From: Brotaphodocola faecis
Lineage (GTDB): Bacteria > Bacillota > Clostridia > Lachnospirales > Lachnospiraceae
Direction: 5' to 3'
Length of the DNA: 64,000 nucleotides
Assembly (NCBI RefSeq): GCF_040096075.1
Contig: NZ_JBBMFJ010000018.1
Span: 9,061 to 73,060 of the forward strand
Made by a program: the position numbers and the translations under genes. Below are positions 33,308 through 42,311 of the stretch, piece by piece (position 1 is the first letter of the stretch; each line of letters starts with the position of its first letter). The notes under the pieces are model-generated. The model saw nothing but the letters and a program-made list of their open reading frames with translations, had not been told where the DNA came from and did not search any database.

Positions 33308-33997
33308 TTATTTTTTCCCGGCCGGTACGGTTTTCGTCAGCCTTGCAGCCGTCTCCATCATCCGCAGGATCTCCAGGGAATGAAATTCCCGGTCAATGAA
33401 GCGTCGTTTGTTCAGCTCCACGCAGTGCCGCAGTTCCTCCAGCACCTCCGGTGCCAGCACAAAGGTGTACAGCGATTCCAGCGGCGAGGCGATGATATAC
33501 TCCCAAGCGTAGTTTGCGGAATCACTGACCGGACGGGGCGGATGCTCCGTGTAGTCTCCGTTGATGACCATGCTGCGAAGCTCAAACACCGCCTGGATGA
33601 GCGGTTTGGGAAGCGCCGGTTTTAGCAGGGCCCGCAGGGACTGGTACAACAGCAGAAGCTGCTCCGTGGCCTCCAGATTCTCCCGGCTGTAGTAATCCGC
33701 GAATTCCAGAAAATAGGATCCGTAGCAGGTTGCTTCCATATCCTGGGGGATCTCCGCAAAATAATTGAGTACATCGGCTCCCTGCAGATTGTAGGCGTCC
33801 CGGCCCTCGTACAGCTTAAAGGTGCCAAATACAAAGGGCCTGGTCACGCCCATGAGCTGGCTTCCGGGCCGCTTGGCTCCCCGGGCAAAGGCTGTGATCT
33901 TGCCACGCTCCCGGGTCAGGATGACCAGCCTCCGGTCGTTATCCCCCACCGGGGATGCCTTTAAGACCATACCGGTCAGATTCACAGATTCTCTCAC
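33308..33997 (-). CDS. recO: DNA repair protein RecO
   Basis: 229 residues. RecO helps load RecA onto gapped DNA with RecR. The N-terminal OB-fold is clear (LTGMVLKASPVGDNDRRLVILTRERGKITAFARGAKRPGSQL), as is the helical middle. The C-terminal four-Cys zinc site seen in many RecO proteins is missing: only one Cys (ELRHCVEL) remains in that part. The ATG follows the era stop by 3 bases, the common era-recO order in Firmicutes. Confidence 0.93.
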   Translation of the reverse strand: MRESVNLTGMVLKASPVGDNDRRLVILTRERGKITAFARGAKRPGSQLMGVTRPFVFGTFKLYEGRDAYNLQGADVLNYFAEIPQDMEATCYGSYFLEFADYYSRENLEATEQLLLLYQSLRALLKPALPKPLIQAVFELRSMVINGDYTEHPPRPVSDSANYAWEYIIASPLESLYTFVLAPEVLEELRHCVELNKRRFIDREFHSLEILRMMETAARLTKTVPAGKK

Positions 33998-34000
33998 AGC

Positions 34001-34993
34001 TTATTCCTTTGGATTGTATCCGTAGTTTTTCATCAACAGTTCGCTGTCACGCCACTCTTTTCTCACTTTGACCCAGATCTGCAGGTTTACTTTCGTCTCC
34101 AGCATATTCTCCAGCTCTCTTCTGGCCGCGGAGCCGATACGTTTTAACATGGCGCCGCCCTTGCCGATGATGATGCCCTTGTGGGAATCCCGCTCACAGA
34201 TGATGGTCGCCTCCACATCTATGATGCCGTTTGGCCGCTCACTCATCTTTTCAATGGTAACCGCAATGCCATGGGGGATTTCCTCATCCAGCAGGCGCAG
34301 GGCCTTCTCCCGGATCAGCTCCGCCGCGATCTGGCGCATCGGCTGGTCTGTGACGGTATCCTCATCATAGAACTGCGGACCGTAGGGCAGGTACTTGAAC
34401 AGCTGCTCCAGCAGTGTATCGGTGTTCTTATCTCGCAGGGCGGACACCGGAACAATCTCCGCGAAATTGCAGATATCCTTGTAGGCATTGATGAAGGTCA
34501 GGATGTCTTCCTGATTTTTTACCGTATCGGTTTTGTTGATGACCAGGATGATCGGGGTCTTAATGCCCTGAAGCTGCTCGGCAATGTGGCGCTCACCGGC
34601 ACCGATGAAGGTGCTGGGCTCCACCAGCCACAAAATCAGGTCTACCTCTTTTAAGGTATGCTCAGCCACATTCACCATATACTCGCCCAGCTTGTTTTTC
34701 GCCTTGTGGATACCCGGGGTATCCAGGAAAATGATCTGGCCGCGCTCGTCGGTGTAGACGGTCTGAATGCGGTTTCTGGTGGTCTGAGGTTTATCCGATG
34801 TAATAGCGATTTTCTGGCCGATCAGATGGTTCATCAGGGTGGATTTGCCCACGTTCGGCCGTCCGATCAGGGTTACAAAGCCAGATTTCTTCTGAACCGG
34901 GGCGGACTGGTTTTCTCCGCCTGCCCCGGTTTTCTTGCCGTTCAGTTCTTCCAGCAGTTTATCAAAATTCGTACCTTCCGGTTTCTTTGCCAT
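34001..34993 (-). CDS. era: GTPase Era
   Basis: 330 residues. Era binds 16S rRNA and helps assemble the small ribosomal subunit. The G motifs are GRPNVGKST (G1), DTPGIH (G3), NKTD (G4) and VSAL (G5). The C-terminal KH domain holds IIIGKGGAMLKRIGSAARRE. It has about 36 extra N-terminal residues (KKPEGTNFDKLLEELNGKK...), longer than the usual 300-residue Era. It sits between an M16 protease gene and recO. Confidence 0.96.
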   Translation of the reverse strand: MAKKPEGTNFDKLLEELNGKKTGAGGENQSAPVQKKSGFVTLIGRPNVGKSTLMNHLIGQKIAITSDKPQTTRNRIQTVYTDERGQIIFLDTPGIHKAKNKLGEYMVNVAEHTLKEVDLILWLVEPSTFIGAGERHIAEQLQGIKTPIILVINKTDTVKNQEDILTFINAYKDICNFAEIVPVSALRDKNTDTLLEQLFKYLPYGPQFYDEDTVTDQPMRQIAAELIREKALRLLDEEIPHGIAVTIEKMSERPNGIIDVEATIICERDSHKGIIIGKGGAMLKRIGSAARRELENMLETKVNLQIWVKVRKEWRDSELLMKNYGYNPKE

Positions 34994-35014
34994 AAATTTA
35001 TCCTTTCGAAATAC

Positions 35015-37948
35015 TTATCCTCTTGTAAGACTGGAAACCTCGCCAAACATGCCGCGGCTTGCCTCAATCTTCTCTTCGTTTCCGACTACGCAGAAGCTTC
35101 CGGTGCTCAGAACTGCCCGTACCTGGGCAGCCAGCGCGCGGATGTCTTCCTTGGTGGCTCCTAAGATCTGGTCACGCTCGGTCTGCATCATCTCCTCCGT
35201 TACGCCGGACAGGTACGCAGAAAGGCCTCTGCTGCCCTTCACGGACGGAGTCAGCGGAGCGTCCAGATTGCTGATGGTTCCGATAACATACTTGGTCATG
35301 TCGCGCTCATCCGGGTCAAAGGCCTCCAGATAAGCCGGAATGCCCTCATAAATCTCGTTGGTCTCTTTTAAGTTCGGGTCACGGTAGGATACCAGATAGC
35401 CCTCGCCGGAACGTCCGAAACCACTCATGCAGCCATAGGCGCCACCTTTTACGCGGATATTCAGCCACAGGTAATCATAGCTTAAGATCACCTGAAGAAT
35501 CTTCAAAGCACCCGTATACTCGAGTCCTGCACTGCGGAAATTGCCGCAGCGGGCCACATAATCTACCTGGGCAGAAGTCTTTAAGCCCTCGTTCAGGTTC
35601 TTGACCGGATGTCTGAAGGCATGCTTCTCTCCGCTTCCCTGCGGCAGCTTGTCTGCCAGAAGCTTTAAAGTCTCAGGAAGCTTCTCGTAGCCCTTGTCGT
35701 CTGCCGTGTAGTTGACCAGCATATTGACTCTGGTAAAGAGCTTTTTGCTTACCTCCTGCAGTCTCGCGATGATCTCGCCCTTCTTTTCTGCGTAATCCTT
35801 CTCCAGCTGCTCCAGAAAATGATAGTATGCGGTACCGCCGGTCAGCTCATTGTAATAAGCGGTTGCGGAGAAATAGGAGGTCGCGCGGGATACTGCCGTG
35901 CTGTGTCCTGCGTTCTCCAGCTTCATCTTCGCGCGGGAACGGGTCTCCTGAATTACCTCTCCCAGACGCTTCTCATCTGTAAATACAGAGTGATTCAGAA
36001 TCTCCTCCAGCATGGTGAAACCAAAATCCAGCTTATCGTACAGCACACGAATGCTTGCCACGAAAGCTCCGGTAAAGCGCTCCGGGTCTGCCAGATCCGG
36101 GTAGGAAGTTACGGAAAAGTCCACGCCGCCGCTGTTTAAGTGAATCTCACTGGTTAAATCGGAATAGCTGTAATGCTCCGTGCTGATGGATCCCAGAACG
36201 GATTTTAACAGGCCTGCATATGGAAGGTCTTCCTGCGGCAGCACCTCGGTGTTGAACAGCACCTTCAGATATCCGATACCAGAAGTAAAGAAGTTGTGGT
36301 GCAGCACCTTGATGCCGGCCTCTTCTTTCTCTGTCCAGAAGAAGGTCTCTGCCTTTTTCTCGATGTCTTCCCGTCTTAAGAGCGGGATTTTCGCCAGAAC
36401 CTCCGGGGTGGACGGGGTATCCTGATACTCTTTTAATTCTCTGGTGGCAGTCACCAGCGCCTCCAGTTCTTCCTCAGACAGGGAAGCCTTATAGTCTGCC
36501 AGCTTCTTCGCCAGCTTCTCGTCTTCTTTTGCTGTCAGGTTCTTCTCCGGAGCCACCACAATGACAGCTTCAAACGGATTGTCTAACAGATAATCCCGGA
36601 TCAGCTGCTCAAAATAGCCATTCTCCACTTCCTTCTTTAAGAAATCAAAGGTTTCCTGATAGCAGAGGTGGGTCATCGGGTCTCCGTCGTACAACCAGCT
36701 GTCCAGACACTGCAGGCCGTACATCAGGCCCTTCGGCGCAGAGCCATAATCTGCCTCACGGTATTTAAACTCAAAGTAGTTCATGCCGGCCAGCAGGCTC
36801 TTGCGGTTGATACCCTGGTCCGCCAGCTTGCGCAGGGTGCCTTTAACAATAGCCAGGAATTCGCCCTTCTGCTCTTTATTGGCATCCTTGGCAATGACAG
36901 AGAAGTACGGCTGTAAAATGCCGTTCTCATAGCCGCCCATAACATCTTTACCGATTCCCGCGTCAATGAGTGCCTGCTTTAACGGCGCGCCCGGCGCGTC
37001 GAGCAGGGTATACTCCAGGATCTGGAACGCCACATACAGCTTCGGATCCAGATCATCTCCCACAACGGTATTGACGGAAAGATAGGTTGCGTCCCCCTCA
37101 GACTCCCCTTCGGTGATGGAGTAGGAGAACTCGCGCTCCACCGGAGCTTCAAAAGCTTTCTGCTCCCGGATGCGGGAATCTACCGGGCGCTCCTCGTAGT
37201 GGCTTAAATATTCCTCATCCAGCCAGGTCAGCTTCTCCGCCATATCCATATCTCCATAGAGATAGATGTAGCTGTTGGACGGATGATAGTAGGTCTTATG
37301 GAAATCCAGGAACTTCTCGTAGCTCAGCTCCGGAATGTGTACCGGGTCACCGCCGGAATCCTTGCCGTAGCAGGTATCCGGGAACAGGGTCTTCTGGGTC
37401 ACACTATCTAAAATGCTCTCCGGAGAAGAGTAAGCGCCCTTCATCTCATTGTATACAACACCATTGTAGATGAGCGGAGCGTCTTTGCTCTCCAGCTCAT
37501 AGTGCCAGCCCTCCTGGCGGAAGATTTTCTCTTCTTTATAGATATTCGGATGAAGCACAGCATCCATGTAGACATCCATCAGATTGTGGAAATCTTTGTC
37601 GTTGCAGCTTGCCACCGGATATACGGTCTTATCCGGGTAGGTCATGGCATTTAAGAAGGTGTTTAAGGAACCCTTTACCAGTTCCACAAACGGATCCTTT
37701 AACGGGAATTTGTCGGAGCCGCAGAGCACGCTGTGCTCCAGAATATGCGGCAGTCCGCAGTCATTGTCCGGCGGGGTGCGGAATCCGATGCAGAATACCT
37801 TGTTCTCATCGTCATTTGATACCAGAAACAGTCTGGCTTTTGTTTTCTTATGCTCCAGCACAATGCCTTCTGACTGCATCTCCTCGATTGTTTTATGTTC
37901 TACCACACGGTAGGCATCCAGTTTTTTGATTGCTTCTAACTGACTCAT
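35015..37948 (-). CDS. M16C family zinc metalloprotease (PreP-like insulinase)
   Basis: 977 residues, a single-chain protease with four M16 domains, like presequence protease and clostridial homologues. The inverted zinc motif HILEH (HxxEH) is near residue 67, and the third ligand Glu is likely in VVYNEMKGAY. There is no signal peptide, so it is probably cytosolic and degrades peptides. An AGGAAG site precedes the start at 37948. It lies 36 bases after ydcF and 21 bases before era. Confidence 0.94.
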   Translation of the reverse strand: MSQLEAIKKLDAYRVVEHKTIEEMQSEGIVLEHKKTKARLFLVSNDDENKVFCIGFRTPPDNDCGLPHILEHSVLCGSDKFPLKDPFVELVKGSLNTFLNAMTYPDKTVYPVASCNDKDFHNLMDVYMDAVLHPNIYKEEKIFRQEGWHYELESKDAPLIYNGVVYNEMKGAYSSPESILDSVTQKTLFPDTCYGKDSGGDPVHIPELSYEKFLDFHKTYYHPSNSYIYLYGDMDMAEKLTWLDEEYLSHYEERPVDSRIREQKAFEAPVEREFSYSITEGESEGDATYLSVNTVVGDDLDPKLYVAFQILEYTLLDAPGAPLKQALIDAGIGKDVMGGYENGILQPYFSVIAKDANKEQKGEFLAIVKGTLRKLADQGINRKSLLAGMNYFEFKYREADYGSAPKGLMYGLQCLDSWLYDGDPMTHLCYQETFDFLKKEVENGYFEQLIRDYLLDNPFEAVIVVAPEKNLTAKEDEKLAKKLADYKASLSEEELEALVTATRELKEYQDTPSTPEVLAKIPLLRREDIEKKAETFFWTEKEEAGIKVLHHNFFTSGIGYLKVLFNTEVLPQEDLPYAGLLKSVLGSISTEHYSYSDLTSEIHLNSGGVDFSVTSYPDLADPERFTGAFVASIRVLYDKLDFGFTMLEEILNHSVFTDEKRLGEVIQETRSRAKMKLENAGHSTAVSRATSYFSATAYYNELTGGTAYYHFLEQLEKDYAEKKGEIIARLQEVSKKLFTRVNMLVNYTADDKGYEKLPETLKLLADKLPQGSGEKHAFRHPVKNLNEGLKTSAQVDYVARCGNFRSAGLEYTGALKILQVILSYDYLWLNIRVKGGAYGCMSGFGRSGEGYLVSYRDPNLKETNEIYEGIPAYLEAFDPDERDMTKYVIGTISNLDAPLTPSVKGSRGLSAYLSGVTEEMMQTERDQILGATKEDIRALAAQVRAVLSTGSFCVVGNEEKIEASRGMFGEVSSLTRG

Positions 37949-37984
37949 GCGTTTTCTTCCTTTCCTGTCTGTCTTTTCCGTTTT

Positions 37985-38875
37985 TTATAGATTACCCATC
38001 AGGCGGTCTTTTAACAGTGCAATGCCGTCGCGCAGGGAAAAATGCACCAGCAGCACCTTATCTGCCTCCGACGCAATGCCGTAGACGGTACCATAATCCT
38101 GCTTTTTTGCGATCATCCCGGCCCTGCAGAGATGAAAATTGCTGGTAATGATACCAATGCGCGGCTGGCGCGCAGGAACCGGGATGTTGTCTGCGGATAT
38201 TCCTGCCCCGGGCCCGTCTTCCACTTCCCCTTCCGTTTCTCCCGGCGCATGGAGCAGCCGGTCTGCCTCTGCTTTGCGTTCCTGTTCCCGCTGATATTCC
38301 AGCTCCCGGTTTTCAATTAAAATTTTACTGTAGGCCAGATTCTCCACCGTACTGAAGGACTGCTCTTCTTTCAGAAGATGTTCCGGATCTGCCCCCTGCT
38401 CCAGAAGATACGCTTCCATGGCATCCGCCTCGGAACACGGCTCCGCGTCTCCCTTTGCGCCAGAAAGCACCAGCATGGTCTCCGGATTCTCCTTCAGATA
38501 CTCCAGTGCCTTATCCAGCCGGAGTTTTAAGGTTTTGCTTAAGGTTCCGTCCGGTTTCACCTTGGCCCCCAGCACGATCACGTAATCGAGCGAAGGCTCT
38601 GCCGCCGCCGGGATGCGCCCGAAGATCAGAATCTGTGTCACCAGAACAATCATCAGGCCGGAAGCGCACAAGGTTACAAAAGGGACCGGAAGCCACAGCG
38701 GCACCCGTTCCGGATACTTCTGATAAAAGTGGATGCTGGCGGCCGTAGCCCCAAAAAATCCGCCGACCAAAAGCCACAACACAGCAAACGAAGTGCCAAA
38801 TCCCGCATACAGCACAATGACTCCGTAGTACACCAGGCAAAGCACCGCCGCCGCAGTGAAGACCCATATTAACAT
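37985..38875 (-). CDS. YdcF family membrane protein (DUF218)
   Basis: 296 residues from the ATG at 38875 (MLIWVFTAAAVLC) with AGAGGTG upstream. A far longer frame crosses the promoter and is rejected. Four N-terminal membrane helices are followed by a DUF218 domain: YVIVLGAKVKPDGTLS, VLSGAKGDAEPCSEADAM, and ITSNFHLCRAGMIA. A 45-residue charged linker (about 205-250, Glu/Gly/Ala-rich) interrupts the domain. Relatives are tied to cell-envelope polymer or polysaccharide processes, but the reaction is not settled. Confidence 0.87.
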   Translation of the reverse strand: MLIWVFTAAAVLCLVYYGVIVLYAGFGTSFAVLWLLVGGFFGATAASIHFYQKYPERVPLWLPVPFVTLCASGLMIVLVTQILIFGRIPAAAEPSLDYVIVLGAKVKPDGTLSKTLKLRLDKALEYLKENPETMLVLSGAKGDAEPCSEADAMEAYLLEQGADPEHLLKEEQSFSTVENLAYSKILIENRELEYQREQERKAEADRLLHAPGETEGEVEDGPGAGISADNIPVPARQPRIGIITSNFHLCRAGMIAKKQDYGTVYGIASEADKVLLVHFSLRDGIALLKDRLMGNL

Positions 38876-38926
38876 CGTTTCACCTCTTATAATTTTTATG
38901 CCGTAAAACACAGCACAGTTGGAATA

Positions 38927-38955
38927 ATTATACTGCATTTCCGAAAACGCCACAA
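38927..38955 (-). promoter_or_regulatory. Promoter of ydcF-M16-era-recO
   Basis: On the minus strand, -35 TTGTGG and -10 TATAAT are 17 bases apart. It would read into ydcF and, through short gaps, probably as far as recO. Confidence 0.8.
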
Positions 38956-38970
38956 GGCTAATCACATAAA

Positions 38971-39006
38971 TAAAGGGTGAAAATCCGTTATTGCGGATTT
39001 TCACCC
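38971..39006 (-). terminator. Terminator of apt
   Basis: A perfect 13-bp stem GGGTGAAAATCCG/CGGATTTTCACCC with a 6-base loop is followed on the minus strand by TTTATTTAT, 22 bases after the apt stop. Confidence 0.85.
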
Positions 39007-39028
39007 CTGCTGCAATCCCTTCTGAATT

Positions 39029-39553
39029 TTATTTTCCTTCGTAGATGATTGCGGACTCTACGTCGTATCCGGCAAGGCGCTCACGTCCCTTGAGGCCTGC
39101 AAGCTCCATCACAAAGCAGAGCTTTACGACCTTGCCGCCCAGCTGCTCAATAAGGCCTGCAATGGCCTCGGTGGTGCCGCCAGTGGCAATGAGATCGTCC
39201 ACAACTACCACTTTCTGGCCCGGTTTGATGCCATCTTTGTGGATTTCAATCTCGGCAGTGCCATACTCCAGATCATACTTTGCGGTGATGGTCTCACGCG
39301 GCAGCTTGCCTTTCTTGCGGATCGGCACGAAGCTCTTGTGCTCTGCGTAGGCAACCGGCACACCGAAGATAAAACCGCGGGACTCCGGTCCCACAACCAC
39401 ATCGTAGTCCAGATTCTTTACCATCTCACGGATGCTGTCAATGGCCATTGCCAGTCCGTCCGCATCCTGCAAAATGGAGGTAACATCGCGGAAAATGATT
39501 CCCGGCTCCGGGAAATCCGGAATGCTTACTACGTAATCCTCTAACTTTTTCAT
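39029..39553 (-). CDS. apt: Adenine phosphoribosyltransferase
   Basis: 174 residues. It salvages adenine to AMP using PRPP. The PRPP motif VVVDDLIATGGTTEAI and the substrate loop GPESRGFIFGVPVAY are diagnostic, as is the N-terminal YVVSIPDFPEPGIIFRDVTS. An AAAGGAGAACAG site precedes the ATG. It follows the GHL10 gene by 78 bases and ends at a strong terminator. Confidence 0.97.
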   Translation of the reverse strand: MKKLEDYVVSIPDFPEPGIIFRDVTSILQDADGLAMAIDSIREMVKNLDYDVVVGPESRGFIFGVPVAYAEHKSFVPIRKKGKLPRETITAKYDLEYGTAEIEIHKDGIKPGQKVVVVDDLIATGGTTEAIAGLIEQLGGKVVKLCFVMELAGLKGRERLAGYDVESAIIYEGK

Positions 39554-39631
39554 CTCTGTTCTCCTTTATCCGAGCGTTCGGAAACGCTTTATTTATGATT
39601 GTCTGCGCGTTGCGCATGCATTCCGGCACTG

Positions 39632-40903
39632 CTACCGGAATACCTTCATCAGGTTCTTTACTTCCTTCTGACACACATCCTCCTGGAAGGAACCGTACTC
39701 ATAAAAACAATAGCCGGATACCGCTCCGCTGGCCCGTCCGGCCTCCACCTGGCGGCTGATAACATCGTCGTAGCGTTTCCATTCCGGAATTCCGGTATTG
39801 TCTCTTGCGTTGCTTCCTGCCTTGTACATGGCCAGGCCGATATAGAGCTTCGCGTGGCCCTTCTTTACCAGGCTGATCCAGGTCTTTAAGTTGTTCTCAA
39901 ACGCAAAGGGCGCCGGGCTGCCGTTGGACAGCTGATGCTCAAAGCCCCAGTAAATCTGCGGCATAATGTAATCCACATAGCCGTCGTGGGACAGCCAGGT
40001 GTCGATGTCGGTAAACAGACGGTTGTCACTGCGCAGATGGTCCACATAGCCCTCCGGGCTGATGCCGAACTGCGCGGAAGGCCTTGCCTCTTTGACTGCC
40101 TTATAGACGCCGCGGATCAGCTCGTTGACATTTTCCCGCCTCCACTGGGCGATGCTTAAGCTGCTGCCGGAAGCTTCATATTCCGGCTTGTCAAACCAGC
40201 GGCTCTCATTATTGTTGTCCACTTCCGGATAAAAATAATCGTCAAAGTGAATGCCGTCCACCGTATACTTCTGCGCGATCTCCCGCACGCCGTTGATGAT
40301 GAGCTCCCGCACCTGTGGAATGGCCGGATTAAAGTAATAAGCGCCATTCTGCTTTAAAACCCAGCGGTCATTGGAAGGATCCCCGTCCGTCAGCCACTTT
40401 TTTGCCGGGTTCTGGTCCGAAACCTGATCCCAGGTATTGTGATAACCGGTCACGCGGTATGGATTGATCCAGGCATGGATCTGCAGGCCCTTGTTGTGGG
40501 CTGCTTTCACAAAGATCGCAAAGGGATCGTAGCCGGGATTCTGCCCCTGGGTTCCCGTCACAAAACGGGACCACGGAAAATACGCGGACGGATACATGGC
40601 GTCCGCGTCCGGGCGCACATGCACAAACACAGCATTCATCTTCAGTTCCAGACAGCGGTCCAGCATCTTATCTACTTCATGTTTAAAGGATTCCTGATCT
40701 GCCGGAAGCCTTTCCCAGTCCAGATAGGAAATCCATACGCCCCGCAGCTCATCGGAGCGGATGACCGATGCCGACGGAGCGGCAAAGGCCGTGACCATGC
40801 CGGTCTGTAAAACCAGCAGGCACGCAAACAGCAGGCTAAACGCCTGTTTCAGTCTCAGGCGCGGCTTTCCCGCGTCCCGATTCAGTTTCTTTTGTATCAG
40901 CAT
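39632..40903 (-). CDS. Secreted GHL10-type glycosyl hydrolase-like protein (YngK family)
   Basis: 423 residues from the ATG at 40903 (MLIQKKLNRDAG), with GGGAGGG about 7 bases upstream; an ATG at 40948 lacks such a site. A signal peptide with a hydrophobic core (FSLLFACLLVLQTGMVTAFA) directs export. The catalytic part is a TIM-barrel of the DUF187/GHL10 family: LRGVWISYLDWERLP, VFVHVRPDADAMYPS, WINPYRVTG, VDGIHFDDYFYPE (likely acid residues) and ISPEGYVDHLRSD. The substrate is unproven, but cell-wall or glycan cleavage is likely. Confidence 0.9.
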   Translation of the reverse strand: MLIQKKLNRDAGKPRLRLKQAFSLLFACLLVLQTGMVTAFAAPSASVIRSDELRGVWISYLDWERLPADQESFKHEVDKMLDRCLELKMNAVFVHVRPDADAMYPSAYFPWSRFVTGTQGQNPGYDPFAIFVKAAHNKGLQIHAWINPYRVTGYHNTWDQVSDQNPAKKWLTDGDPSNDRWVLKQNGAYYFNPAIPQVRELIINGVREIAQKYTVDGIHFDDYFYPEVDNNNESRWFDKPEYEASGSSLSIAQWRRENVNELIRGVYKAVKEARPSAQFGISPEGYVDHLRSDNRLFTDIDTWLSHDGYVDYIMPQIYWGFEHQLSNGSPAPFAFENNLKTWISLVKKGHAKLYIGLAMYKAGSNARDNTGIPEWKRYDDVISRQVEAGRASGAVSGYCFYEYGSFQEDVCQKEVKNLMKVFR

Positions 40904-40984
40904 TCCAGTCCCTCCCGGATGTCTTTCCAAAACGGGTTGTTTTCGCATTCCCGCATCCTTTTTTTACCATTATTTTTCATAGAT

Positions 40985-41013
40985 AGTATAGCAAAGGACA
41001 CCGGAAAGAACAA
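40985..41013 (-). promoter_or_regulatory. Promoter of the GHL10 gene
   Basis: On the minus strand, -35 TTGTTC and -10 TATACT are 17 bases apart, with an extended TGC. It lies 36 bases after the hemW stop. Confidence 0.8.
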
Positions 41014-41048
41014 GGAAACAAATCCTTAAGAAAAACCATCGAAACAGG

Positions 41049-42311
41049 TTACCGGTCCAGCAGAAATTCACTTAAAACCACGTTGCTGACATCGATTCCA
41101 AGCTCTGTTAAACGCACCATGGGCGCATCTACTTCAATGAGGCCCTGCTGCTCCAGCTTCTTTAAGGCATCCCCGTAGACATTCCACATATTCTGCCCGA
41201 AACGGTCCAGGAATTCACTGCCGGAGACTCCCTTCATCATGCGCAGGCCCACAAACATGAATTCTTCCATTTTATCTTCCAGGGAAAGCTCTTCAATGTC
41301 ACGGGCGGCCGCTCCGCCCTCGTACAGGTTTAAAGACAGATACTCCTGCAGGTTTTCCGTATTATGGTAACGGTAGCCGTAGGTATAGGAGGACGCGCCA
41401 AGGCCAAGCCCCAGGTACTCCACGCCAGTCCAATATCCGATGTTATGGCGGCATTCATAGCCTTTCTTCGCGTAATTGGAAATCTCATAGCGGTCATAGC
41501 CATGGGCAGCCATCATCTCTTTGGTCAGATGATACATTTCCCGGTCCGTATCCTCATCCGGGAGATCCGGCAGCGTCATGACTGCCGCCCGGGCCGCTAT
41601 CTCAGCAGCGGTTTTCGGTGCCGGAAGCGCGCCGCCTCTGTCTGCGTCAGATTCCCCGCATACCACGCTGCTTTGTTTGCCCTGCGGCTCTCCAAACCGC
41701 TCATAAAACGGCGTTCCTTCCTCAATGATAAGGCTGTAGGCAGAGATATGCTCCGGTTTCAGCATCATGACTTTTTTCAGGGTATTTTTCCAGGAATGCA
41801 CATCCTGTCCCGGCAGGGCAGACATCAAGTCCACATTGATATTTTTAAAGCCTGCCTGTCTCGCCCTCTGAAAGCTCTTTAAAAAGGAGTCGTAGGAATG
41901 GATGCGCCCTAAGTATTTCAGTTCTTTGTCATCCGCGGACTGCAGGCCGATGCTTAAGCGGTTTACACCGCTCTGGCGGTACACCTCCAGCTTTTCCATG
42001 GTGAGGGTTCCCGGATTGGCTTCCATGGTAATCTCCGCGTCCGGGGAGATGTCAAAATTCTCAGAGAGCGTCGCGAACAGCTCCATGATCAGGTCCGCCG
42101 GAAGAATGGACGGAGTACCGCCGCCCACAAAGATCGTGGACACACGGTACTCCTGAAAATTCGGACCCTGGCCGCAGATTTCTTCCAGCAACTTGTCCAT
42201 ATAGTCCCGGTACACCCGCTCCGGCGCTGCGAAGGACAAAAAGTCGCAGTAGGCGCACTTGCGGGCACAGAACGGGATGTGAATATAAAGTTCCAGTTCT
42301 CGTTTATTCAT
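41049..42311 (-). CDS. hemW: HemW-like radical SAM protein
   Basis: 420 residues. The cluster motif CARKCAYCDF (CxxxCxxC) lies near residue 16, followed by the HemW core FVGGGTPSIL, MEANPGTL, SIGLQSADDKELKYLGRIH and YEISNYAKKGYECRHN. HemW is thought to deliver haem to respiratory enzymes; it is not the oxygen-independent HemN oxidase. An extra segment of about 40 residues (about 212-255, AAEIAARAAVM) sits in the middle. It overlaps the lepA stop by 8 bases, as the lepA-hemW pairing often does in Firmicutes. Confidence 0.93.
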   Translation of the reverse strand: MNKRELELYIHIPFCARKCAYCDFLSFAAPERVYRDYMDKLLEEICGQGPNFQEYRVSTIFVGGGTPSILPADLIMELFATLSENFDISPDAEITMEANPGTLTMEKLEVYRQSGVNRLSIGLQSADDKELKYLGRIHSYDSFLKSFQRARQAGFKNINVDLMSALPGQDVHSWKNTLKKVMMLKPEHISAYSLIIEEGTPFYERFGEPQGKQSSVVCGESDADRGGALPAPKTAAEIAARAAVMTLPDLPDEDTDREMYHLTKEMMAAHGYDRYEISNYAKKGYECRHNIGYWTGVEYLGLGLGASSYTYGYRYHNTENLQEYLSLNLYEGGAAARDIEELSLEDKMEEFMFVGLRMMKGVSGSEFLDRFGQNMWNVYGDALKKLEQQGLIEVDAPMVRLTELGIDVSNVVLSEFLLDR

